A stretch of 64,000 bases of DNA from Paeniglutamicibacter antarcticus (GTDB lineage Bacteria; Actinomycetota; Actinomycetes; Actinomycetales; Micrococcaceae), in contig NZ_CZJT01000097.1 of the NCBI RefSeq assembly GCF_900010755.1, positions 1 to 64,000 on the forward strand. The letters are read 5' to 3'. Below are positions 37,662 to 46,012 of this stretch, piece by piece; positions within the stretch are counted from its first letter, which is position 1, and the number at the start of each line of letters is the position of its first letter. The translations under genes and the position numbers were made by a program. The notes beneath the pieces are model-generated. The model was not told the DNA's origin. It searched no databases and saw only the letters and a list, made by a program, of their open reading frames with translations.

Positions 37662-40600
37662 TCAGGTGATCGTGATCGGTGGCTCGGCCTCAAGTTCTTC
37701 TTGTCGGGTGAGCTTCTTGATGCTTGAGGTCTGGGGTGACCCGTCCTCCCGCTGAGCGGCAAACACTGCTTCGATGCCCGGGGCACCCTCCAACCGGGGG
37801 CCCTGCCCCTCCAAGGGAATTTCAACACGCCGGGATTCGGCATCCAATGTGTACATGGTGCCACGCACGTAAAACGTCAGGGGAAGCTCGCCATCCACGG
37901 CGCCATCGGTGAGTTCGGCCGTGAAAAGCTCCTGTTGCACCCGGAAACGGATTTGGTTGTCACGCCAACGCAGGGAGAATTCCAGGCCCGTCCAGCTCTC
38001 CGGAAGCCGCGGGTCGAAGCATAGTTCCCCGGTGTCGTCGCGCAACCCGGCGAACCCGTAGACCAGTGCAGCCCACACCCCGCCGGTTGACGCGACATGG
38101 ATCCCGTCGCCGGTGTTGCCATGCAGGTTGTCCAAATCGACGTTCAGGGCATGTTCGAAGTAGCCGTAGGCGAGGTCGCGGTAGCCAACCTCGGCGGCCA
38201 GGATCGCCTGGACGGTTGCCGAGAGCGTTGAATCCCCGGTAGTTAATGGATCGTAGTAGTCGAAGTCGGCCCGTTTTTGTTCCTGGGTGAAATCGGAGGC
38301 GCGCAGCCACAGCGCCAGCACCGTATCCGCCTGTTTCAGCACCTGGAACCTGTAGATCACCAGCGGATGGAAGTGCAGCAGCAGCGGCCGGTGGTGTGCC
38401 GGTGTTCCCGGCACATCCCAGACTTCCCGGTTCAGGAAACCTGCATCCTGCGGGTGGATTCCCACGGATTCCGAGAACGGAATATGCATGGCCTGCGCCG
38501 CGCGGGCCCACTTGTCCACCTCATCCCGGCTCACCGCCAGTTCGCCGCAGATGCGCTGGTAGTCCTCGGGGAACGACTCTTGAAGGTATCCCATGAGCTG
38601 GACCGCATAGTTGAGGTTGAAGCGGGCCATCACGTTGGTAAAGGTGTTGTCGTTGACCACTGCCGTGTACTCATCGGGACCGGTCACCCCGTGGATGTGG
38701 AATTCGGGGCCGGAGGAACTGTCCCGCCAGAACCCCAACGACTCCCAGAGCCGGGCCGTCTCCACCGCAATTTCGGCGCCACCGTTGAGTATCAGCCCCG
38801 AGTCGCCGCTGGCCCGAACATATCTGGCGAGTGAATAGACCACGTCCGCATTGATGTGATACTGCGCGGTGCCCGCCGGATAGTAGGCGCTGGCCTCCTC
38901 GCCGTTGATGGTCCGCCAGGGGAAAAGGATGCCGTGTTCGTTGAGCGTCGCCGCCCGGCGGCGGGCCGCCGGGATCATGTTAACCCGCGCCCGCAAGGCG
39001 TTTCTGGCCCATTGCGGGTTGGTGTACGTCAGGAACGGGAGCACATAGATCTCGGTGTCCCAGAAGTAGTGGCCACTGTATCCGTCACCTGAAACACCCT
39101 TCGCGGAGATCCCCAACCCATCGGCACGGGCCGAGGCCTGGGCCAGCTGGAAAAGGTTCCACCTGATCGAACGCTGCAGCAGCGGGTTCCCATCTACCAG
39201 CACATCGGCACGGGACCAAAAATCACCAAGGAATTCGCGTTGTTTCCAGAACAGGTCATCGGCTCCACGCGGCACCAGGTGCTTGAGCGCCCGCACACCC
39301 CGGACAACCATTTCATCCGTGGTGTGGCGGCGTGAGCAGTGGTAGGAGGCAAATTTGTCGATGTGCAGGGCTTGGTCCTTGTCCAGGTAAACCGAAACGT
39401 TGAAGTCGGCCCGCGCATCGGTGATCTGGTGGCTCGTGGAGACTTCCGGGTCGCCACCGGCGACCCGGATCGCATGCTCGATGGTGGTGGCCACGGACAT
39501 GTTCGAGCCCTTGACGTAGTAGCTCAGGGCTGCAAGGTCCCCCTCAAGGTAGGTGCCGCCGGGCTGCAAGCTTTCCTCGCCGCTTTCCTCCTTCTTGCGG
39601 GGATCGAAGGCTTGTTCGCCGGAGTCGGCCTCGGCCGGGGTAATCACCGGGGTCTCGGTGACCTGGCCGATGAGCGAGGATTGCACATAGACATGCGCCG
39701 GGGCATCAAGCAACCTGACGCTGGTGCGGAAGACAGCAAGGTGCCGCTCGGTGAAGGAGATCATCGAACGGGTGCGCACCGAAACCCGATGTCCTTCGGC
39801 GGTGCGCCACAACGTGTCGGAAATCAGCGTTCCGTCCTTGAAATCCAACCTCAATTCGTCTTTCAAGATCTCGGTGCGCCCGATCTCGAGGGCCTCGTCG
39901 TTGATGTAGACGCGTACCGTGCGGGCATCCGGTGCCGCAACCATCGTCTGGCCGGTTTCGGCCAGCCCGAACGCGGATTCTGCATGGCGGATCTGCCAGG
40001 TCTCGTGAAGCCCGTTGATGAACATGCCCTTGACGCAGTCCCCGATGCCGAGGGAATCCCCGCGCAGGCCCAAGTAGCCGTTTCCCAAGGAAAATACTGT
40101 CTGTTCAAAGGAGTAATCCGTGGGGCGCGGGTGCTCGCGCACATTGCACCACGGGTCCAGCCGCCATGCATCCCGGGCCCGGCTTCCGACAAGCTCCGCC
40201 AGATCCGCCACGACCACGGTGGCTCCTGCCTCACGCAGGGCCTGCGCCGGTTGGTCGCGGGCAACGCCGACGACCAGCCCGAAGCCTCCGGAAACACCTG
40301 CCTGGATGCCTGAGATTGCGTCCTCGATGACCACGCATTCGTTCACCGACCAACCCAGGTCGCGGGCGGCGGCCACAAATGTGTCAGGTGCAGGTTTCCC
40401 TGGCAGGCCGCGTTCGACTGCTTGGAGTCCACCGACAATGACACTGAACTCGTTGCGTAGCCCCGCTGCTTCAAGAACATCTTCTGCGTTGCGTGAGGAT
40501 GAAACCACTGCGACGTCGAGGCCTGCTTCCTGGATTTGCCTCAGGTATTCCAGTGAACCCGGGTAGACCTCGATTCCCTCTTCATGCAGGATCTTGCGGA

Positions 40601-40925
40601 ATACCTCGTTCTTGCGGTTGCCAAGCGCGCATACGCTGCCGTGCCCCGGGGCTTCGGTGTCGTTGCCCCAGGGCAACTCGATGCCCCGGTCCGAGAGCAC
40701 CGCGGCCACCCCCTCGTAGCGCGGCCGTCCGTCTACCAGTGCGAAGTAGTCGGCTTCGGTGTAGGGACGGGTTTCGCCGCGGGACGCGAAGAAGTCATCG
40801 AATAGTTGTTGCCAAGCTTCCCGGTGGACCTCAGCGGTGGGTGTCAGCACCCCGTCTAGATCAAAGAGGACTGCCTTGAAGTCCCTGTGCCTGTAGTGAA
40901 CTGCGGAATTTGTCGGATGGTTCAT
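37662..40925 (-). CDS. Beta-phosphoglucomutase-like HAD fused to GH65 glycoside phosphorylase/hydrolase
   Basis: 1087 residues. Residues 1 to ~240 are a HAD enzyme of the beta-phosphoglucomutase type: VLFDLDGVLTPTAEVHREAW with nucleophile Asp22 and acid Asp24, and VVIEDAISGIQAGVSGGFG. From ~258 a GH65 enzyme follows: FSLGNGYLGLRGDSLGIGD, the barrel near 600-900 with HGVTGPDEYTAVVND carrying the catalytic glutamate (about 743), and a C-terminal beta domain. GH65 members phosphorolyse trehalose, maltose, kojibiose or nigerose to beta-glucose 1-phosphate, exactly the substrate of the HAD half. The fusion would deliver glucose 6-phosphate. The disaccharide is unknown. It is divergent from a sugar ABC importer. 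Confidence 0.92.
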   Translation of the reverse strand: MNHPTNSAVHYRHRDFKAVLFDLDGVLTPTAEVHREAWQQLFDDFFASRGETRPYTEADYFALVDGRPRYEGVAAVLSDRGIELPWGNDTEAPGHGSVCALGNRKNEVFRKILHEEGIEVYPGSLEYLRQIQEAGLDVAVVSSSRNAEDVLEAAGLRNEFSVIVGGLQAVERGLPGKPAPDTFVAAARDLGWSVNECVVIEDAISGIQAGVSGGFGLVVGVARDQPAQALREAGATVVVADLAELVGSRARDAWRLDPWCNVREHPRPTDYSFEQTVFSLGNGYLGLRGDSLGIGDCVKGMFINGLHETWQIRHAESAFGLAETGQTMVAAPDARTVRVYINDEALEIGRTEILKDELRLDFKDGTLISDTLWRTAEGHRVSVRTRSMISFTERHLAVFRTSVRLLDAPAHVYVQSSLIGQVTETPVITPAEADSGEQAFDPRKKEESGEESLQPGGTYLEGDLAALSYYVKGSNMSVATTIEHAIRVAGGDPEVSTSHQITDARADFNVSVYLDKDQALHIDKFASYHCSRRHTTDEMVVRGVRALKHLVPRGADDLFWKQREFLGDFWSRADVLVDGNPLLQRSIRWNLFQLAQASARADGLGISAKGVSGDGYSGHYFWDTEIYVLPFLTYTNPQWARNALRARVNMIPAARRRAATLNEHGILFPWRTINGEEASAYYPAGTAQYHINADVVYSLARYVRASGDSGLILNGGAEIAVETARLWESLGFWRDSSSGPEFHIHGVTGPDEYTAVVNDNTFTNVMARFNLNYAVQLMGYLQESFPEDYQRICGELAVSRDEVDKWARAAQAMHIPFSESVGIHPQDAGFLNREVWDVPGTPAHHRPLLLHFHPLVIYRFQVLKQADTVLALWLRASDFTQEQKRADFDYYDPLTTGDSTLSATVQAILAAEVGYRDLAYGYFEHALNVDLDNLHGNTGDGIHVASTGGVWAALVYGFAGLRDDTGELCFDPRLPESWTGLEFSLRWRDNQIRFRVQQELFTAELTDGAVDGELPLTFYVRGTMYTLDAESRRVEIPLEGQGPRLEGAPGIEAVFAAQREDGSPQTSSIKKLTRQEELEAEPPITIT

Positions 40926-41347
40926 GGCTGGGTCTTCCCTTCCGTGCCGCCCCCGAAATGCTGTGGGGTCTTCGATTGGGGCTCAGCCCCAGCCTAACCA
41001 TGCTGGCTGAACTCACGACATAGGGTTGCCGGATAAGTCCTGAAATTAAGGCAAATAGTTCGACTCATGTCGGCAAAGCCAATACGTAACGTTGCAAGGG
41101 TTTTCCGCTCGTGACCATGCCAGCCCTTGTGTTGCCGTCCTCCTATCTGCATTATTGGCACAAGGAGCACATCGGTCTTCACAGGTCAGGTGCTTTTATT
41201 CATGGGGGTTCGGAGCAAGGCCCGGTAGAGTCGACTGCCCGTAGGAACGCTGCACACCAGTGAGCCGGAAGCAGAAACGACCGCGTATCGCCGGAAAATT
41301 GTTCCTTTCTTACGCACATGGCTGGAGGATTCCTCCACCCAACACAA
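40926..41347. other. Intergenic control region between the GH65 fusion and the ABC importer
   Basis: About 430 bases without a credible gene. It must hold both promoters. I found no clear LacI-type operator; AT-rich stretches near 41035-41060 and 41291-41312 are candidates for promoter elements but no full -35/-10 pair stands out. The last 35 bases contain the repeat described separately. Confidence 0.5.
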
Positions 41348-41357
41348 TGGAGGATTC
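41323..41357 (+). promoter_or_regulatory. Palindrome and duplicated ribosome-site sequence before the importer
   Basis: TGGAGGATTCCTCCA (41323-41337) is a perfect palindrome around one central base. The first ten bases, TGGAGGATTC, recur at 41348-41357 as the ribosome site of the next ATG. TCCTCCA (41331-41337) is complementary to the real ribosome site, so a 7-bp hairpin with a 10-base loop could hide it; alternatively the palindrome is a protein-binding site. Confidence 0.45.
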
Positions 41358-42701
41358 ATGAGTAAGTCACGATACGGGCGGTTTATTTCTTCAATGGCGG
41401 CACTCGGGGCCACTGCGCTGGTCCTGACAGGTTGCGGCGGCGGACCAGGCGTCACGGAGACAAGCCCGGCCACCAGTGAACCATCCAGCGGAGCACCCAC
41501 GGAAAAAGCAGAGGTGACGGTCTATGGCACCATCGCCGATGCCGAAGCCAAACTATTGGAGGAGTCGTGGGCCGGCTGGTCCAAGGAAAACAACATCGAC
41601 ATCAAGTACGAATCATCCAAGGAATTCGAAACCCAGATAGCAGTTCGCGCCCAGGGCGGAAACGCCCCGGACCTTGCCATATTCCCCCAACCTGGCCTGC
41701 TCGGAGACCTGGCAACTCGTGGCTTCCTCAAACCTGCACCCGAGGGTGTCAAGGCCAATGTAGCCTCCGGATGGTCCGAGGACTGGGCAAAATACGGCAC
41801 CGTGGACGGAACCCTGTACGGGGCGCCTCTGATGGCCAGCGTCAAGGGCTGGATTTGGTACTCCCCCAAGGAATTCAAGGAGAACAACTACGAAATTCCA
41901 ACCACCTGGCAGGGTGTGCTGGATCTGACCGAGAAAATCCAGGCGGACAAGGGCTCGGCACCTTGGTGTGCAGGCTTCGGTTCGGGTGACGCCACGGGTT
42001 GGCCGGGCACCGACTGGGTCGAGGACCTGGTCTTGCGCCAGGCCGGCAAGGACGTTTACGACAAGTGGGTCGCCAACGAAGTGAAATTCACGGATCCCCA
42101 GATCAAATCGGCAGTTGACGAAGTCGGAAAGATCCTTCAGAACCCGAAGTACGTCAATGCCGGTTACGGAGACGTTTCCAGCATCAACGCCACGGCATTC
42201 GGCGACGTTGCCGACGTCCTGGTCAACGGCAAGTGCAGCCTGCACCACCAGGCCTCGTTCTTCAGTGGGTTCATCACCGAAGCCGGCGGCACCGTTGGAC
42301 CGGACGGCGATGTTTGGGCCTTCATCATGCCCTCCATTGACGGCAAGGGCGACGCGGTGACCGGCGGCGGCGAAATCGTCGGTGCCTTCAGCGACGACCC
42401 GGCTGTGGTCAAGGTGCAGGAATACCTCGCCAGCGCCGACTGGGCAAACTCGCGAGTCAAGCTCGGCGGCGTACTCAGCGCCAACAAGGGCCTGGATCCG
42501 GCAAATGCCTCCGACCCGCTGTTGAAGGAAGCCGTGGCGGTCCTGCAGAACCCGGAAACCACGTTCCGCTTTGATGCATCGGACCTGATGCCGGGCAGCG
42601 TCGGCGCGGGTTCGTTCTGGAAGGGCATGGTCGATTGGATCAACGGATCCGACACCGACACGGTGCTCAAGCAGATTGAAAGCGGCTGGCCCTCGAAGTA
42701 G
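41358..42701 (+). CDS. Sugar ABC transporter substrate-binding lipoprotein
   Basis: 447 residues of the family 1 extracellular solute-binding type (MalE/AglE-like). A basic start and hydrophobic helix end in the lipobox LVLTGC (cysteine about 26), then a Ser/Thr/Pro-rich tether. ARAQGGNAPDLAIFPQPGLL and the PEFKENNYEIPTTWQGVLDL-like hinge region fit alpha-glucoside or oligosaccharide binders. It captures the sugar outside the cell for the two permeases downstream. Ribosome site GGAGGATTC. A stable hairpin separates it from the permease genes. Confidence 0.88.
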   Translation: MSKSRYGRFISSMAALGATALVLTGCGGGPGVTETSPATSEPSSGAPTEKAEVTVYGTIADAEAKLLEESWAGWSKENNIDIKYESSKEFETQIAVRAQGGNAPDLAIFPQPGLLGDLATRGFLKPAPEGVKANVASGWSEDWAKYGTVDGTLYGAPLMASVKGWIWYSPKEFKENNYEIPTTWQGVLDLTEKIQADKGSAPWCAGFGSGDATGWPGTDWVEDLVLRQAGKDVYDKWVANEVKFTDPQIKSAVDEVGKILQNPKYVNAGYGDVSSINATAFGDVADVLVNGKCSLHHQASFFSGFITEAGGTVGPDGDVWAFIMPSIDGKGDAVTGGGEIVGAFSDDPAVVKVQEYLASADWANSRVKLGGVLSANKGLDPANASDPLLKEAVAVLQNPETTFRFDASDLMPGSVGAGSFWKGMVDWINGSDTDTVLKQIESGWPSK

Positions 42702-42715
42702 CCACGTAACACGGT

Positions 42716-42753
42716 AGTGGGTCCGGGATTCCTGGCGGTCTCCCGGACCCACT
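42716..42753 (+). terminator. Intercistronic hairpin after the binding-protein gene
   Basis: Perfect 13-bp arms (42716-42728 and 42741-42753) with a 12-base loop and no T run, in the 125-base gap inside the operon. In sugar ABC operons such structures leave more binding protein than permease by partial termination or by protecting the upstream mRNA. Confidence 0.7.
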
Positions 42754-42826
42754 AGAACAATTCTCGTCCTCCGGCATCCTGGAACACCGCGCACCACGCG
42801 CCGTGGAAACCTGCGAAAGGCAGCGC

Positions 42827-43960
42827 ATGTCCGCATTCCTCCAATGGCTCAGCACGTTGCACCCACTCATGCAGATCCCCGTGATCATCGGGGTGTTCCT
42901 GGCCGTTGTTGCACTGCTGCTCTTCTTCATCGAGCTGGCACCCCGCAAGGGACGGAAGTACACCATCATCCGGATGGTTGCCTGCGTCCTTTTCCCCCTC
43001 GGCATGATGGCGATCCTCGACTCATATACCTGGGCCATCATCGGCGCAGGGTTCTTTGGCCTGCTGCTGTTCTGGTTCGACTATCGGTCGCGCCACGGCG
43101 CCGGATACATTTTCCAGTTGCTAGGTTTCCTCTCCCCGGCGATCCTGCTGCTGGTGGTCGGATTGATTGTGCCGACCATCCAGACCACGATTGCTTCCTT
43201 CATGAATTCGCGAGGCACCGAATTTGTGGGGCTGGAGAATTTCATTTGGATCTTTACCCAACCACAGGGTGTACGCACCGTACTGAATACAGTGGTCTGG
43301 GTCCTTGTCGCCCCGGCTGTTTCAACGATTGCCGGGCTCGCCTACGCGGTCTTCATTGACAAATCGCGCGGGGAAAAATTCTTAAAAATCCTGGTCTTCA
43401 TGCCCATGGCCATTTCCTTTGTGGGCGCCTCAATCATTTGGCGCTTCATCTACACGGCACGCCCCGCGGACCAGGAACAGATCGGGTTGCTGAACCAGAT
43501 CATCGTGTGGCTGGGCGGCGAACCCGTCCAGTTCCTGCAGGTGGAACCGTGGAACACCCTTGCCTTGATCATGGTGCTCATTTGGGTTCAGACAGGTTTC
43601 GCCATGGTGATTCTGTCCGCGGCAATCAAGGCCGTGCCCATTGAACAGCTCGAAGCCGCCGAGCTTGACGGAACCAACGGCTGGCAACGCTTCTCCAACG
43701 TGACGCTACCAAGCATCCGATCCTCGCTGGTGGTCGTCCTGACAACCATTTCCATCGCTTCGTTGAAGGTATTCGACATCGTCCGCACCATGACCGCCGG
43801 CGCCAACAACACCTCGGTCATTGCCAACGAGATGTATACGCAATTCCGCAACTTCGAGGCGGGCCGTTCGGCTGCCTTCGCGGTTGTCCTCTTCCTGATG
43901 GTGATGCCCATCGTCATTTACAACGCCCGGCAAATCAAGAAGCAAAGGGAGCTGCGCTAA
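42827..43960 (+). CDS. Sugar ABC transporter permease (MalF type)
   Basis: 377 residues. Two extra membrane helices and a third short one precede the core (about 14-36, 45-62 and 66-80), then the six-helix permease core. The cytoplasmic EAA loop that contacts the ATPase is EAAELDGTNGWQRFSNVTLP near 283-302. The ATG at 42827 behind AAAGG is preferred over a GTG eight codons earlier. It ends in TAATG, sharing one base with the next start. Confidence 0.88.
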   Translation: MSAFLQWLSTLHPLMQIPVIIGVFLAVVALLLFFIELAPRKGRKYTIIRMVACVLFPLGMMAILDSYTWAIIGAGFFGLLLFWFDYRSRHGAGYIFQLLGFLSPAILLLVVGLIVPTIQTTIASFMNSRGTEFVGLENFIWIFTQPQGVRTVLNTVVWVLVAPAVSTIAGLAYAVFIDKSRGEKFLKILVFMPMAISFVGASIIWRFIYTARPADQEQIGLLNQIIVWLGGEPVQFLQVEPWNTLALIMVLIWVQTGFAMVILSAAIKAVPIEQLEAAELDGTNGWQRFSNVTLPSIRSSLVVVLTTISIASLKVFDIVRTMTAGANNTSVIANEMYTQFRNFEAGRSAAFAVVLFLMVMPIVIYNARQIKKQRELR

Positions 43961-44910
43961 TGTCGACCTCCACCGATATCGCCTTGGACCAGGAAAGCAC
44001 CGACCCGAGAACCAAACCCCGGGCCGCGGGTTCATTGGCCAAGAAACGGCTCACGAATCGCTGGGCAACGCTTGCTGCACTTTTAATTGCCGCAATGTGG
44101 ACGATCCCGACGTTTGGGCTTTTGGTTTCGTCTATTCGCCCGGCACAGCAGGTACGCACCACAGGTTGGTGGACGATCTTCCAGAACTGGGGATTCACCA
44201 CCGAAAACTATTCCGCCGTGTTGCAGGCAGGCAACAGCCAGCTGACCATGGCTGGCTCCTTTATCAACTCAATAGCCATCACGCTTCCGGCAACCATCAT
44301 TCCGCTGGTGATCGCCACCATGGCCGCCTACGCTTTTGCCTGGATGAAATTCCCCGGCAAAAATATGCTTTTCATCTTGGTCTTTGCCCTGCAAATCGTC
44401 CCGATACAAATGGCATTGGTTCCGTTGTTGCGGCTGTTCGCCCGGGGTGAGCTTTTCGGGTTCCCCGTGATCGGGGCCTTTGGTTCGGCCGGGTACGCGC
44501 AGGTCTGGATAGCCCACACGATCTTTGCGCTGCCGCTGGCGATCTTCCTGCTGCACAACTTCATTGCCGAAATCCCCAACGAGATCATCGAGGCCGCCCG
44601 CGTCGACGGGGCAAGCCACGGGCAAATTTTCTTCAGGATCGCGCTGCCCCTGACTGCCCCGGCAATTGCAGCATTCTCAATTTTCCAGTTCCTGTGGGTG
44701 TGGAACGACCTGTTGGTGGCCTTGATCTTTGCCGACGGCGCAGTTGCCCCGATCACCAAACTTTTGGCTGAGATCACCGGCAGCCGTGGTCAAGATTGGC
44801 ACCTGCTGACGGCAGGTGCGTTCGTGGCAATGATCATCCCGCTGGCTGTGTTCTTCGCGCTTCAGCGCTACTTCGTCCGTGGCCTCATGGCCGGATCGGC
44901 GAAAGGCTGA
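43960..44910 (+). CDS. Sugar ABC transporter permease (MalG type)
   Basis: 316 residues with six membrane helices and the EAA loop EAARVDGASHGQIFFRIALP near 208-227. It partners the MalF-type permease. No ATPase gene is in or near the operon, so a shared ATPase of the MsiK kind encoded elsewhere is expected, as known for several actinobacterial sugar importers. Start and previous stop overlap by one base. Confidence 0.9.
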   Translation: MSTSTDIALDQESTDPRTKPRAAGSLAKKRLTNRWATLAALLIAAMWTIPTFGLLVSSIRPAQQVRTTGWWTIFQNWGFTTENYSAVLQAGNSQLTMAGSFINSIAITLPATIIPLVIATMAAYAFAWMKFPGKNMLFILVFALQIVPIQMALVPLLRLFARGELFGFPVIGAFGSAGYAQVWIAHTIFALPLAIFLLHNFIAEIPNEIIEAARVDGASHGQIFFRIALPLTAPAIAAFSIFQFLWVWNDLLVALIFADGAVAPITKLLAEITGSRGQDWHLLTAGAFVAMIIPLAVFFALQRYFVRGLMAGSAKG

Positions 44911-44976
44911 GCCGGCTCCAAGCGACCCTCCGCAAGCCATTCAGTGCGCTCACAGGAAAGCCGACGGTTCTCTCGC

Positions 44977-44982
44977 TAGGAT
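44977..44982 (+). promoter_or_regulatory. -10 box of a leaderless promoter
   Basis: TAGGAT followed by six bases and then the GTG at 44989. It gives the next gene its own transcript although it follows the ABC operon on the same strand. Confidence 0.55.
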
Positions 44983-44988
44983 GGACGG

Positions 44989-45981
44989 GTGGCTGAGTGG
45001 ATAAAGAAGTGGGCGGAAGAAGAATGGTGTTCCGACGTTGAAACATGGATTGACATGGCATGCGAAACATATGCCTTGAACCGTATGTCAAAAATTCAGC
45101 CGGGTCGCGCATCAATTCGATCCATACATATCCGGGTGCAGACCGATGCCGGGCAACTGTTTTTCAAGGCGCTCTCCCCCGGGCAGCTCTTTGAAGCCCG
45201 CATGACGTCCTCAGCTGCCAGCCTGGCACCGGACCAGCTGGTCATGCCCCTGGCCATCGACCCGGTACGTGGTTGGATGCTCAGCCCCGACTATGGTGCA
45301 ACGGTCGACGCGTTGACACCAACCCCGGAGCTCTGGGCCCGCTCCCTCGCTTCGTTGGGAAGGTTGCAAAGTGACCTGGTGCCGTATGAACAGACACTTT
45401 TCGACTCCGGCTTGCAGGTCATGGACCCCCAATGGCTGCCCGATGAATTCAACAACGCGCTGATGCTTCATGCTTCGCTGCCCGCTGACCACCCGCTGGG
45501 CATCCCCGCCCGCGACGCCGACCATGCGTTCAGTGCCTTCGGCGCGATTGAACAAGCGTGCCACCAACTTTCGGCCGGACCCGTTCCCTTGAGCCTTGAG
45601 CATGGCTCATTCGATCTGTCACGGGCGTTCGTACCCACCGACGAGACCTCCAGTGCGCGTTTGTTAAACCTCAGCGACGCACACTGGGCGCATCCCTTTG
45701 CCTCGCTTGCACGTCCCATTGAGCGGATGTGTATTGATTTCCGGGCGGAGGCCGATGACCCGCGCATCATGCAGGCCATTGGCGCGTACCTAGCCGAATT
45801 TTCCGACTATGGGTCCCCTGACGAGCTTTACGGTCTTGTTGCCCCGGCACTGCGCATTGCACCCCTGCACACCCACGAAACATGGCTGCGTTTGCTCGCT
45901 GACGCGGATCCGAAGGACATGCTGCGCTGGGCGCCGCAGGTCTTGGAGCCGTTGGCAATGCTGGCGGCATCGGCCAGCTAG
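44989..45981 (+). CDS. Aminoglycoside-phosphotransferase-fold protein, probably catalytically altered
   Basis: 330 residues that follow the layout of a large APH/choline-kinase-like family: an ATP-lobe strand pair with the lysine in GQLFFKALSPG (about 59), RGWMLSPDYGATVD, and a helix with LASLGRLQSDLVPYEQTLF. Where active members carry HxDLHxxN, this has LEHGSFDLSRAFV, and where they carry a metal-binding FDWGDA this has LLNLSDAHWAHPF. The catalytic Asp is thus Ser and the metal Asp is Asn, so it may be a pseudokinase or sensor. It follows the sugar importer. The GTG start is leaderless in form. Confidence 0.6.
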   Translation: MAEWIKKWAEEEWCSDVETWIDMACETYALNRMSKIQPGRASIRSIHIRVQTDAGQLFFKALSPGQLFEARMTSSAASLAPDQLVMPLAIDPVRGWMLSPDYGATVDALTPTPELWARSLASLGRLQSDLVPYEQTLFDSGLQVMDPQWLPDEFNNALMLHASLPADHPLGIPARDADHAFSAFGAIEQACHQLSAGPVPLSLEHGSFDLSRAFVPTDETSSARLLNLSDAHWAHPFASLARPIERMCIDFRAEADDPRIMQAIGAYLAEFSDYGSPDELYGLVAPALRIAPLHTHETWLRLLADADPKDMLRWAPQVLEPLAMLAASAS

Positions 45982-46012
45982 CCGGATTGGACGGGACGCC
46001 CAATTCGGCTAG
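45978..46012. terminator. Bidirectional hairpin containing both stop codons
   Basis: 13-bp arms (45978-45990 and 46000-46012) with a single imperfect pair. The left arm contains the TAG of the plus-strand gene ending at 45981, and the right arm contains the stop of the minus-strand gene ending at 46009. Confidence 0.6.

Noticed and set aside
40994..41182. A 62-codon minus-strand frame in the intergenic region
   Set aside because: No ribosome site and no similarity to any family I recognise.
40926..41347. A LacI-type operator for the disaccharide genes
   Set aside because: ACGTAACGTTGCAA near 41086 is only vaguely similar; it lacks the central CG-flanked symmetry and no LacI gene is nearby.
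41613..42836. A long minus-strand frame opposite the sugar-binding protein gene
   Set aside because: The plus-strand gene has a lipobox, family motifs and a ribosome site; the reverse frame has none.
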